Under the pieces are notes generated by a model. It saw nothing but the letters and a program-made list of their open reading frames with translations. It was not told the DNA's origin and did not search any database. Below, one piece after another: positions 26,737 through 35,800 of a DNA stretch of 64,000 nt. Within the stretch, counting starts at the first letter, position 1; the number at the start of each line of letters is the position of its first letter. The stretch is taken from contig NC_022521.1 of assembly GCF_000591035.1 (NCBI RefSeq), positions 682,001-746,000 on the forward strand, read 5' to 3'. Made by a program: the position numbers and the translations under genes. Origin of the DNA: Aeropyrum camini SY1 = JCM 12091. Its GTDB lineage: Archaea; Thermoproteota; Thermoprotei_A; Sulfolobales; Acidilobaceae.

Positions 26737-28590
26737 TTGTGCGGCATCATAGGCCTGGCCTTCGCCGAGGGAAGTGGGGTTGCTAGCGCGCTAGTGAGGG
26801 GGCTGAAGAGGCTCGAGTATAGGGGCTACGACAGCATGGGTGTCGCCGTGATAGAGGGCCCAGGGAGGCTCGTGGTAAGGAAGGCCGCTGGCAAGATTGA
26901 GGAGGTTGCCAGGAGGACGGGGGTCCTGGGCCTAAGGGGGAGGGTTGGGATAGGCCACACCAGGTGGGCCACCCACGGCCCCCCCAACGACGTGAACGCC
27001 CACCCCCACACGGACTGTGGCGGAAGGGTTGCCGTGGTCCACAACGGTGTTATACGGAACTACGCTTCCCTCAGGAGGGAGCTGGAGAGCCGGGGGCATA
27101 GGCTGGTGAGCGAGACCGACACCGAGCTTGTGGCCCACCTGGTTGAGGACTACCTCTCCCGGGGGTACAGCTTCCTGGAGGCCCTGGCCTTCCTGGGGAG
27201 GGTGCTTAGGGGTAGCTATGCCCTCGCCCTCCTCCACTCTGGCGAGCCCGAGAGGGTATATTTCGTAAGGTACAAGAGCCCCCTGGTTGTGGGCCTGGGG
27301 GATGGGGTGAATGCTGTGGCGAGCGACATTACCGCGGTGCTGGATGTCGCCAGGGATGTGGTGGTGCTGGAGGATGGCGAGTTCGGCTGGATAGCCCCGG
27401 GGGAGGTGGCAATATACAGGCCTCGTGGGGACGGGGGGTTCGAGCCCCTCCCCCCAGGGGAGCTGAGGAGGAGGGTCAAGAGGGTTGAGTGGACTCCCGA
27501 GTCGGCCTCGAAGGCGGGATACCCACACTACATGCTGAAGGAGATCTACGAGCAGCCCCAGGCCCTCTCGGAGACTCTCGAGGGGATAATAGAGGATCCA
27601 AGGCTCGAGAGGGCTGCTGAGCTGGTAGCAGGCTCCAAGGGGCTATTCATAGTGGGCGCGGGGACCAGCTACCACGCCGGGCTGGCCGGCCAGTACTATC
27701 TCTCCAGGCTAGCCGGGGTTGTAGGGCATGTTGTGGTGGCATCCGAGCACAAGGTCTACACCCCCGGGGTTGGCGAGGATTCTGTTGTTGTGGCCGTAAG
27801 CCAGAGCGGCGAGACCTTCGACACCCTTGAGGCGGTGAGGGAGTGGAGGAGGCGTGGAGCAAGGATAGTGGGGGTTACCAACGTGGTCGGCAGCGCCCTG
27901 GATAGGGAGTCGGACGTCACACTATACCTCAGAGCCGGCCCGGAGATAGGGGTTGCAGCGACCAAGACCTTCCTAGCCCAGACAATACTCCTCCAAACCC
28001 TAGCGGTAGCAGCGGCAAGGATGACCGGGAGGCTCTCCGGCGGGGAGGCCCGGGGGCTGCTGGCGGTGTTGGAGGGGGCCTCTGAGACTGTGAGGAAGGC
28101 TATACTAGCCTCGGAGGGCGTGGCGAGGGAGGAGGCCGGGCGCCTCAAGGCGGCCAACAGCATGTACATTATTGGGAGGGGGATTGGGGCTAGGCTGGCC
28201 ATGGAGGCAGCACTCAAGGTCAAGGAAGTCTCCTACATACACGCCGAGGCCTACCCGGCGGGGGAGAGCAAGCACGGCCCCATAGCACTGGTGGAGCCCG
28301 AGTTCAAGGTCTACGTCCTGGCCTCCAGCGACTCCCCAGAGATCGTGGGCAACGCCCTCGAGATGAAGGCTAGGGGTGGGAGCGTGACGGTGGTGTCGCC
28401 CAGCGACCTGGACCTCGACATACCGGAGGGTATCGAGGTCCTCAGAATGCCCCCCACAGGCGGTGAGATCCTCCTGGACGCCTACTCCCTAACACCCTAC
28501 TTCCAGCTCTTAGCCTACCACCTGGCGGTGGCGAGGGGCTACGACCCCGACAAGCCCAGGAACCTGGCTAAAACCGTGACCGTAGAGTAA
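26737..28590 (+). CDS. glmS: Glucosamine-fructose-6-phosphate aminotransferase (isomerising)
   Basis: Start TTG 26737 places Cys at position 2 (CGIIGLAFAE), the N-terminal nucleophile of class II glutaminases; a longer upstream frame would bury this Cys. The glutaminase domain has GIGHTRWATHG and HNGVIRNY; two SIS domains follow with GAGTSYHAGLAGQYY, VAVSQSGETFDT, IGRGIGARLAMEAALKVKE and SKHGPIALV. About 617 residues, normal length. The enzyme makes glucosamine-6-phosphate from fructose-6-phosphate and glutamine, and feeds the GlmU-like enzymes on either side. Confidence 0.96.
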   Translation: MCGIIGLAFAEGSGVASALVRGLKRLEYRGYDSMGVAVIEGPGRLVVRKAAGKIEEVARRTGVLGLRGRVGIGHTRWATHGPPNDVNAHPHTDCGGRVAVVHNGVIRNYASLRRELESRGHRLVSETDTELVAHLVEDYLSRGYSFLEALAFLGRVLRGSYALALLHSGEPERVYFVRYKSPLVVGLGDGVNAVASDITAVLDVARDVVVLEDGEFGWIAPGEVAIYRPRGDGGFEPLPPGELRRRVKRVEWTPESASKAGYPHYMLKEIYEQPQALSETLEGIIEDPRLERAAELVAGSKGLFIVGAGTSYHAGLAGQYYLSRLAGVVGHVVVASEHKVYTPGVGEDSVVVAVSQSGETFDTLEAVREWRRRGARIVGVTNVVGSALDRESDVTLYLRAGPEIGVAATKTFLAQTILLQTLAVAAARMTGRLSGGEARGLLAVLEGASETVRKAILASEGVAREEAGRLKAANSMYIIGRGIGARLAMEAALKVKEVSYIHAEAYPAGESKHGPIALVEPEFKVYVLASSDSPEIVGNALEMKARGGSVTVVSPSDLDLDIPEGIEVLRMPPTGGEILLDAYSLTPYFQLLAYHLAVARGYDPDKPRNLAKTVTVE

Positions 28591-28630
28591 AGGCCCCTCC
28601 ACGGGACAGGGATAAAGGGGGGGCTGGTAT

Positions 28631-29722
28631 TTGGAGGCCATAGTACTGGCGGGCGGCGTGGGCAAGAGGCTCCTACCACTCACCCAGTGGAGGCCCAAGC
28701 CCTACCTCCCCCTGGCGGGCAAGCCCCTCTACATGTACGCTGTGGAGCAGATAGCCATGGTCAGGGGGCTGCTTGACAGGGCTGTCATGGTAGCCCCCCC
28801 AGGCCACCCCACCCCCCCGGGGCCAGTGCCGGGCTGGCTGGCCGTTGTGGAGCAGAGGGGCGAGGGGGTGGAGGCGGGTCTCTCCACAGCCCTGGAGAGG
28901 CTCTCGGGAGGTGAGGAGATTGTCGTCTCGTTCGTCGGCTACCTTGCAAGGCCCAACACTCTCGTGAGGCACGTGCTGGACTACTACAGCGTAACCCGGT
29001 ACAAGCTCGTGCTGGCCCTCGCCCCCGTCACCCGGGGTGGAGAGAGCTTCGGCTTCGTAGACGTAGACCCCTCCACCGGGAGGGTGCTGGGCTTCTCGGG
29101 CGACAGGGAGGAGTGGATGGCCGGGAGGGGCAGGGTCTTCGCAGGCGTCCTAGCAGGGGATACCGAGGCGCTTGAGGTCCTCGCAGGGGAGGGGTTTGTG
29201 GAGGGCATAAACAGCCTCGCGAGAAGGGGGCTGGTGGGGAGTGTGGTCTGGCCTGGGGAGTGGCTGGAGATAGGCTACCCCTGCGACCTGCTCGAGGCTC
29301 CCGGCCTCGTCATCGGGGCTGGCGCGGCGGTGATATCCTCCGGGGCCAGGGTCGCGAGGACCTCCGTCATCCAAGGAGGGGTTGTGGTTGAGGAGGATGC
29401 CGAGGTGGGGGAGGGAGCTGTCATCCTGGGCCCCGTCTACATAGGCCGCGGGGCTGTCGTGGGTAGAAACAGCGTCGTAGGCCCCGGTGTAGTAATGGAG
29501 GAGGACGCGGTTGTAGGCGACCTGGTTTCTATAGAGGGGGCGGTCCTGCTCGAGAGGGCTGAGGCCCTGGGGCCGGCTAGACTACGGAGCGTCATAGTGG
29601 GGGATGATGGGGCTATACCCCCCCTGTCGGTAGCTGGGGGGCGTGGAGGCTGCAGCGTCGTAGCCCCAAAGGCAAGACTTGGGCCTAGGGCCACGCTGGA
29701 ACCGGGTGAAACCTACTCCTGA
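28631..29722 (+). CDS. Second GlmU-like nucleotidyltransferase paralog, catalytic Asp motif degenerate
   Basis: The 363-residue protein has the N-terminal motif VLAGGVGKRLLPLTQWRPKP and a C-terminal hexapeptide beta-helix (VVEEDAEVGEGAVILGPVYI, VVGRNSVVGPGVVMEEDAVV). Where family members carry a Gly-Asp metal-binding motif, this one reads VVSFVGYLARPN, with Tyr in place of Asp. It may be a non-catalytic or regulatory partner of the intact paralog at 25.3-26.6 kb, or have a different activity. Start TTG 28631. Same strand and 40 bp after glmS, so likely co-transcribed. Confidence 0.8.
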   Translation: MEAIVLAGGVGKRLLPLTQWRPKPYLPLAGKPLYMYAVEQIAMVRGLLDRAVMVAPPGHPTPPGPVPGWLAVVEQRGEGVEAGLSTALERLSGGEEIVVSFVGYLARPNTLVRHVLDYYSVTRYKLVLALAPVTRGGESFGFVDVDPSTGRVLGFSGDREEWMAGRGRVFAGVLAGDTEALEVLAGEGFVEGINSLARRGLVGSVVWPGEWLEIGYPCDLLEAPGLVIGAGAAVISSGARVARTSVIQGGVVVEEDAEVGEGAVILGPVYIGRGAVVGRNSVVGPGVVMEEDAVVGDLVSIEGAVLLERAEALGPARLRSVIVGDDGAIPPLSVAGGRGGCSVVAPKARLGPRATLEPGETYS

Positions 29723-29797
29723 GTAGGGTCGGCCGGGGTCCTCTCCCAACCCCTTATCAGGGGCCTCCTGGCAATATCTAGGGGGAGGCGGCCTGCA

Positions 29798-30586
29798 GTG
29801 GCTGACACGCCCTTCCTCTACAAGATCCTCCTCTACCCCATTAAGAGCCTGCCTCCTGTGGAGGTTTTGGAGGCGCGTGTCTCCCGGTTTGGCGGTTTGG
29901 AGTGGGATAGGAGGCTCGCCCTCGTCGCGGGGGATGGTGGGTTTGTTAATGGGAAGAGGGAGAGGAGGCTGCACCTGGTTAGGGCTAGGTTCAGCCTGGA
30001 GAGGGGGCTGGTCTACCTCTCGGCCTGCTGCGGGGGTGAGGAGGTTTACAGCCTGGAGGACCTTGAGGGCATGTCGGGGTGGTTCTCCCGGTTCCTAGGC
30101 TATCCCGTGAGGGTTGTGGAGGACCCTGCCGGGTTTCCTGATGACGTGGAGAACCCGGGGCCAACGGTGGTCTCCACCGCCACCCTAGCCGAGCTGGCGG
30201 GGTGGTTCGGCTGGGACCTTATGCAGGCTAGGCTCAGGATAAGGGCGAACCTGGAGGTGTGGAGCCGGGAGCCCTTCTGGGAGGACCGCCTCTACCCCGG
30301 CTCCCGGGGGAGGGTTGTTTTCAGGGTGGGCGAGGTCCTCATGGAGGGCCGGGGGGTGTCGGCTAGGTGTGTGGTGCCGTCCCGAGACCCCTTCACAGGT
30401 GCCGTGGAGCGGGGGTTCCAGAAGAGGGTGGCGGAGATGAGAAAGCCCATGCTCCGGGGCAAGTATCCCGAGGGGGACCACGGCTATAGGCTGGCGGTGA
30501 ACACGAGGATACTCCCTGGGCAGGAGGGGAAGACCATACGGGTTGGAGACCCCGTCGAGGTAGTCGAGGAGGTCCTGAGAGGATAG
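29798..30586 (+). CDS. MOSC-domain protein
   Basis: The 262-residue protein starts with the MOSC N-terminal beta-barrel pattern (YKILLYPIKSLPPVEVLEAR, GLEWDRRLALV) and has the MOSC core (RLRIRANLEVW, YPGSRGRVVFRVGEV, SARCVVPSRDPFTG with the conserved Cys, and NTRILPGQEGKTIRVGD). MOSC proteins relate to molybdenum cofactor sulfuration or Moco-dependent reductases; the Cys in ARCVVPSRDP fits. Start GTG 29798. No Moco genes are seen nearby. Confidence 0.85.
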   Translation: MADTPFLYKILLYPIKSLPPVEVLEARVSRFGGLEWDRRLALVAGDGGFVNGKRERRLHLVRARFSLERGLVYLSACCGGEEVYSLEDLEGMSGWFSRFLGYPVRVVEDPAGFPDDVENPGPTVVSTATLAELAGWFGWDLMQARLRIRANLEVWSREPFWEDRLYPGSRGRVVFRVGEVLMEGRGVSARCVVPSRDPFTGAVERGFQKRVAEMRKPMLRGKYPEGDHGYRLAVNTRILPGQEGKTIRVGDPVEVVEEVLRG

Positions 30587-30717
30587 GGGGCTGGACCTTT
30601 CAAAAATCCCGATGGTTAGGGTGTCTTAAGCTTCCCGCCTGCTTTCCATCTAGCGGGCTTACGGGGATCGCGTATTAATACCTGGCTCCTGGGCGTTTTG
30701 GTGTTGGGTGGCTTGCT

Positions 30718-31905
30718 GTGGGGCAGTTGCTGGAGCATCTTGTTCTTGATGTTGATCCCCCTTTCCTGGGGGAGGAGCATAGGCTTCTCAGGAAGAGTGT
30801 AAGGGAGTTTGCCGAGAGGTTTGTCGCGCCTAGGGCGAGGGAGATTGATGTTCGCAACGAGTATCCCCGGGATATTCTGGGGTTGCTGGCGGGGCAGGGT
30901 ATCCTGGGTATGAGGGTTCCCGTGGAGTACGGGGGCTCGGGTCTCGACTCGGTGTCTGTGGCGGTGGTTATGGAGGAGCTGGCGAGGGCTAGCGGGAGCG
31001 TCGCCCTAATAGCGGCTATACAGGGGGGCATGGCTGTGGCGCCCATACTGCTGGCGGGTAGTGAGGAGCAGAAGAGGAGGTACCTGCCCCGGCTTGTGGG
31101 GGGCGAGCAGGTGGGGGCCTTCGCTCTGACCGAGCCGTGCTGCGGGAGCGACGCCGCGGGCCTGGAGATGAGGGCGGAGAGAGCGGGGGATGGCTATGTG
31201 CTCAACGGGAGGAAAACCTACATAACCCAGGGGCTCCAGGCCGACGTCGTCGTGACGTTCGCCCGGACAGGAGGGAGGGAGGACCGCCACCGGGGGATAA
31301 CGGCGTTCATTGTTGAGAACGACGGCTGCATAGAGGCCACCCCCCTGGAGACCATGGGCTTCCGGGGTACGGGGACGGCGGAGCTTAGGTATGAGAACTG
31401 CCATGTCTCCCCGGGTAACAGGCTCGGCGGGGAGGGGGAGGGCTTCAGGATAGCCATGTACACGCTCGACGACGGGAGGATAGGGGCGGCCGCCGTCGCC
31501 CTGGGGCTGGCGAGGGCGGCGCTGGAGGAGGCCTACCAGTGGAGCCTCGGCAGGACGGCGTTCGGCAGGCCCATACACCAGTTCCAGGCAGTCCGCTTCC
31601 AGATAGTAGATATGGCGGTGAAGCTGCAGACAATGAAGACGCTCACCTACACCGCAGCCCGCCTAAGAGACACTGGAGACCCCAGGTACGTGTGGATGGC
31701 CTCCGCCGCCAAGCTCCACACAGCCATAGCGGCGAACGAAATAGCAGCCACTGCCGTGAGAATCCTAGGCGGCCTAGGCTACGTGAAGGAAAGCGTCTCC
31801 GAGAGGGTCTACAGGGACGCCAAGCTCCTGGAGATAGGCGAGGGGACGAACGAGATCCAGAGGTGGATAATGGGGAAGATGCTGTACGGGGAACTCTCCA
31901 TCTAA
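30718..31905 (+). CDS. Acyl-CoA dehydrogenase
   Basis: The 395-residue protein shows FAERFVAPRAREIDVRNEYP, GMRVPVEYGGSGLDSVSVAV, GAFALTEPCCGSDAAGLEMR, YVLNGRKTYITQG, FGRPIHQFQAVRFQIVDMAV, and RILGGLGYVKESVSERVYRD followed by EIGEGTNEIQRWIMGK, the last carrying the family's catalytic Glu. It is an FAD flavoprotein that oxidises acyl-CoA in fatty-acid breakdown. Length is typical. GTG 30718 is used as the start. It stands alone; a TATA-like GTATTAATA lies at about 30674. Confidence 0.93.
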   Translation: MGQLLEHLVLDVDPPFLGEEHRLLRKSVREFAERFVAPRAREIDVRNEYPRDILGLLAGQGILGMRVPVEYGGSGLDSVSVAVVMEELARASGSVALIAAIQGGMAVAPILLAGSEEQKRRYLPRLVGGEQVGAFALTEPCCGSDAAGLEMRAERAGDGYVLNGRKTYITQGLQADVVVTFARTGGREDRHRGITAFIVENDGCIEATPLETMGFRGTGTAELRYENCHVSPGNRLGGEGEGFRIAMYTLDDGRIGAAAVALGLARAALEEAYQWSLGRTAFGRPIHQFQAVRFQIVDMAVKLQTMKTLTYTAARLRDTGDPRYVWMASAAKLHTAIAANEIAATAVRILGGLGYVKESVSERVYRDAKLLEIGEGTNEIQRWIMGKMLYGELSI

Positions 31906-32026
31906 TCCTTAGGGGGGCGGGCTAGGGTTGTTTGGTAGAATCCGGTTTAGCGGCTGGGATCTCTCACTACTGCTGAAGCCGCCAGGATAGGCTCTGGGCC
32001 CTGCCTGGGGAGACGCTTCCGCTCTG

Positions 32027-32464
32027 CTAGGGCACCTTGTAGTCTCTGATGTGCTTCGCTATACCCAGGCTCCCGGCCTTCTTTAGAAGTTTTTCGTCTG
32101 CAGTGTAGAGGGTAGCCTTTTCAACGAGGGCTAGGCCTATGTAGGAGGCGTCGTAGATAGTTAGGCCACTCCGCATAGCAACCTCGATAGTAGTGGCAGC
32201 ATAGTTTCCCTCGAGGCTATACAGGCGTATCTGGAGGGACTCGAGGGCACTGGCTATCTCTTTCAGCTCGTCCTCTCCAAAGGCCGCGGAGTACTTGAGG
32301 GCGTTGAGGACCTCGTAGGGTAGGAGGCACGGGGCAATCAGCTCTACCAGACCCTCTAGGTAGGATTCCCTTAACAATAGAGCCTCTCGTGTATATTCCT
32401 CCTCGACGAACCACTTGACGGCTACTGAGGCGTCTACCACTACCTTCCTCTCCCCTCTCTCCAA
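32027..32464 (-). CDS. vapC: VapC-type PIN-domain toxin
   Basis: The 145-residue protein has the PIN acidic residues in order: VVVDASVAVKWF (Asp11), LLPYEVLNALKY (Glu), TIYDASYIGLAL (Asp) and LYTADEKLLKKA (Asp). VapC toxins are RNases controlled by the cognate VapB. The gene overlaps the end of the VapB gene by 25 bp on the same strand, the standard VapBC arrangement. Start TTG 32464. Confidence 0.9.
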   Translation of the reverse strand: MERGERKVVVDASVAVKWFVEEEYTREALLLRESYLEGLVELIAPCLLPYEVLNALKYSAAFGEDELKEIASALESLQIRLYSLEGNYAATTIEVAMRSGLTIYDASYIGLALVEKATLYTADEKLLKKAGSLGIAKHIRDYKVP

Positions 32465-32703
32465 CGCCTAATCTCCTCCACACTACTCCAACCCTCAACC
32501 CTCCGCCTCAGCTCATCCATCTTGAGAGAGGCCCAGGCTATCCTGGCCCTATCCTTCTCGCGTAGTTTAGCCTCCTCCCTCCTCACAACCTCCTCTATAG
32601 CCCTCCTCACAACCTCACTCCAGTTGATGTGCTTGAGCTTCTCCATCCTCTCCTTAAGCCTCTTATCGATTCTGAAACTAACTACAACACTCAAAAATGT
32701 CAC
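32440..32703 (-). CDS. vapB: VapB-type antitoxin
   Basis: The 87-residue protein begins with a strand (SVVVSFRIDKRLKERMEKL) and a helix (NWSEVVRRAIEEVVRREE) typical of ribbon-helix-helix DNA binding, then a charged C-terminal tail (RRRVEGWSSVEEIRRWREGR) that usually wraps the toxin. It precedes and overlaps the VapC gene. VapB binds its own promoter and neutralises VapC. GTG 32703 or the TTG four codons later may be the start. Confidence 0.88.
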   Translation of the reverse strand: MTFLSVVVSFRIDKRLKERMEKLKHINWSEVVRRAIEEVVRREEAKLREKDRARIAWASLKMDELRRRVEGWSSVEEIRRWREGRGR

Positions 32704-32787
32704 CGTATTACACGTATAGCCACTGCATACTAATATGTATTACAGGACTATGAAGACGTATGCCAGGCCTTATCCTTTTGTCGAACA

Positions 32788-32797
32788 CTTTATATGC
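32788..32797 (+). promoter_or_regulatory. TATA box of the subtilase gene
   Basis: CTTTATATGC lies about 42 bp before the TTG start at 32835, placing transcription start near 32820. Confidence 0.5.
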
Positions 32798-32834
32798 TGC
32801 TTAGACTGGGATACTCTTAAGCGGGTTTCCGGGC

Positions 32835-35800
32835 TTGCGGCTTCCAACACTCAAACTCACTGTTCTCCTCCTCCTAGTTCTCCAGGTATTTTCGGCGGCT
32901 TTGGTTCCTGGCGTTGCCCAGTCGGGTGGCGAGGACCTCGGGGGCTATAGTGGCTATCCTGGGCCGCTGGCCATGCTTGTGGATTCTCTCGAGGAGGAGG
33001 GTCTTGGGCTGGGCGAGCTGGAGGCTATGGATGCTGCGGTGCCTGTTGTGGTCTACCTCGACAGCCGGGCGGAGGCTGAGAGGCTTCTGCGGGAGTATGA
33101 GGGGCTGGTCTGGCTCTATAGGGGGCCCCTGGTCTCGCTGGCTGGCGGCTCCCTGGGTGTTGAGGACCTCAGGCGCCTCGCCGGGGAGAGGGGTGTCTCA
33201 CTCATCATGCCTCTGGGGCCTCTCAAGCCTGTTTCCACGGCGGAGGCCCAGCCCCCGGTGGGTGTTAGGGGGGTGCTGGAGGCCCGGTCTCAAGCCGCTG
33301 TGGTGGGAGGCTCGCTCGTCTACGACAGGCCGCTTAGGCTGACTGGTGCTCTGGAGGCGTGGGGGATGGGGTACCGGGGGGAGGGTGTTGTCATAGGGGT
33401 TATTGACACTGGCGTGGACTTCTCTGGCCCTGGGCTTGGCGAGGATAAGGTGGCGCTCTCACCCCAGGGGCTGCCGCTTGTAGTGGACTATGGCATGGTA
33501 TTCCTCGCCGCCCCCCTCCAGGTTGAGGTGGACCCCGATGCTAGGGTGGGTGTTGTGGATTTCCAGGGGCTCTACACTGTCGAGGTTGGCTCCGCAGGCC
33601 TGGGGATTGTTGTTAGGAGGACCTCGGGCTTCGCCTCCATTGTGTACGTGGACCCTGAGGGCCAGGCGGGGTTCGGCTACGAGACCTACAGCCTGGAGCC
33701 CCCAGGGCTTCCGGGTGAGGTTGTGGAGGCCGCCCTCCAGGGCGGTTCGCCCCCCAGGTATGGGCTCCTTGTGTCGGAGAACATAGCCCAGACTGCCGAC
33801 GGCGGCCTGTTCTGGTATAGGATGACGGTGCCCGGGCTCGTCGCCGACCTCGACGCTGACGGGCTCTACGACACGGTCTACCTAGACACGACAACAGCCC
33901 TCCACTACCTAGCCTCAGCGGCCAGGCAGGCGGGCCTAACCCTCTTCCCCGCCCCCGCCGCGGCTGACTACAGCTTCGAGGGGGAGAAGCCCGTTACCCT
34001 CCAATCCCCCCTGGCGGGCTACGACGCTAGGGGTGACGGGGACATAGACTTCCCCATCGGAACCCTCGCCGGGTATACTGCTGACATAGCCGGGGCGGCC
34101 TTGGGTATGGCGACGGGATTGCTGGACGAGCTGGCCTCCGGCCTGCCGGAGGGTGGTGTTGCAAGGATACCCACGAACGGCATGCCAACAGGCTACCTGC
34201 TACCCGGCCTCGACTTCTGGCGGGGGAGATACGCGGTCTTCCATACTGACCCCGATGGACACGGGACCATGGCTGCCTCCACCGCCGCTGGCAGGGAGTA
34301 CGTGTTCAACGTGGAGACGGGGCTTGGGGTGGAGGTGGATATGGTTGTCTCCGGCACCGCCCCTGAGGCGATGCTGGCGGCGAGCTCCATGTACATCTAC
34401 GAGCACGCCATGCTCACGTTCTCAGGCTACATGATGGTCGACTCTGAGACAGGGGAGCCGCTTTGGACGTCGCCGTGGGAGGGGGGCTCCGACCCCTGGG
34501 ACAGCCTAGACCCCAGGCTCCGCGGCACACCGGTCAAGGCGGAGTGGGTATGGACCGGGAGCCCCCTGGTTGACATGACTACCAACAGCTGGGGGATACC
34601 TTCTCTCCAGTACTATGTCGACAAGCCTCTGGGCATGGATGAGGTGAGCCTCTTCATAGACTCCATAACCCTGGAGACGGGGGTGCCACACTTCGTGGCG
34701 GCCAGCAACGGGGGCCCCGGGCTAGGGACGGTCACCGCCCCCGCCACAGCCAGGCTGGCGGTGGCTGTTGCGGCGGTGACTGACATGGCCTACCTCTCAC
34801 TACAGCCCCCCAGCTACCTGCCCACCCCGGCCGGCCTGGGCGGCCACGGGGACCCCGCCTACTTCTCTTCCCGCGGTCCAAGCCACACAGGGTTCCCCAA
34901 GCCCAACCTGGCCGCTGTGGGCGCCTCCGCCTACACAACCGGGAGGAGCCTAGACCATATTGTCGGGGGGAGGCTGGAGCCCAGGGCCTTCCCCCTGCTG
35001 TTCGGAGGCACGAGCATGGCTACTCCGATGGCCGCGGGGGCCGCGGCCTTGGCGGTGCAGGCGGGGAAGGAGGTGCTGGGCGCCGAGCATCTAGGCCTCG
35101 CCGGGTGGCTGAGGGTCTACACAGCCCTGGCCATGACGGCGGGGTGGAGTGGAAGGCCCTGGACGGACCTGGGTGCTGGGGTTGTGAACGCGGCGGGTGC
35201 GATAAGCCTGCTGAAGAGCCTGGAGCTCGGCCTCTTCATCTACTCCACAGACACCCTCCAGGACCTGGCCGGCGGCGCCCCGCTGGATACCCAGGGCCTG
35301 GGCCTCCCCATGATCCACCTCTGGGCTGGGGCTGGTGCGAGGACCTCGGTTGAAATAGTGGTCGAGGGGGATGGTGTGGTGGGCCTGAGGGCCGTGGAGC
35401 CCAGGCTGGAAACCGTGCTGAGCTACAGGTCCCAGCTAGACCTCTCCACCCCCGCCTCCACGAGCGGAGCCTACTCGGTGTTCGACGTCGCCACGATCGA
35501 CCCCGAGACCCTCCCCCATGGCCCATTGGAGGTCAGCCTCACCCTGCCGTACGAGGTCTTCGACAGGCTTGGGCGGGAGAGGTCCTCGACTGCCTGGGAG
35601 GGCTACCAATACGGCGTGATGGCTCTCCTCTACTGGGCAGACCTGGACGGCGACGGCCTGGGGGACGGCGGGGAGTACTACGTCCTCTCGGTTGACGAGA
35701 GGGCCGCTAACGCGTTCAGAATCCAGCTCTCAAACTTGGGCGAGGACCTCGCCGAGGCGAGGGCTGCCCTGGGTGTCGCAGGGGAGGTGGAGGAGGCTCT

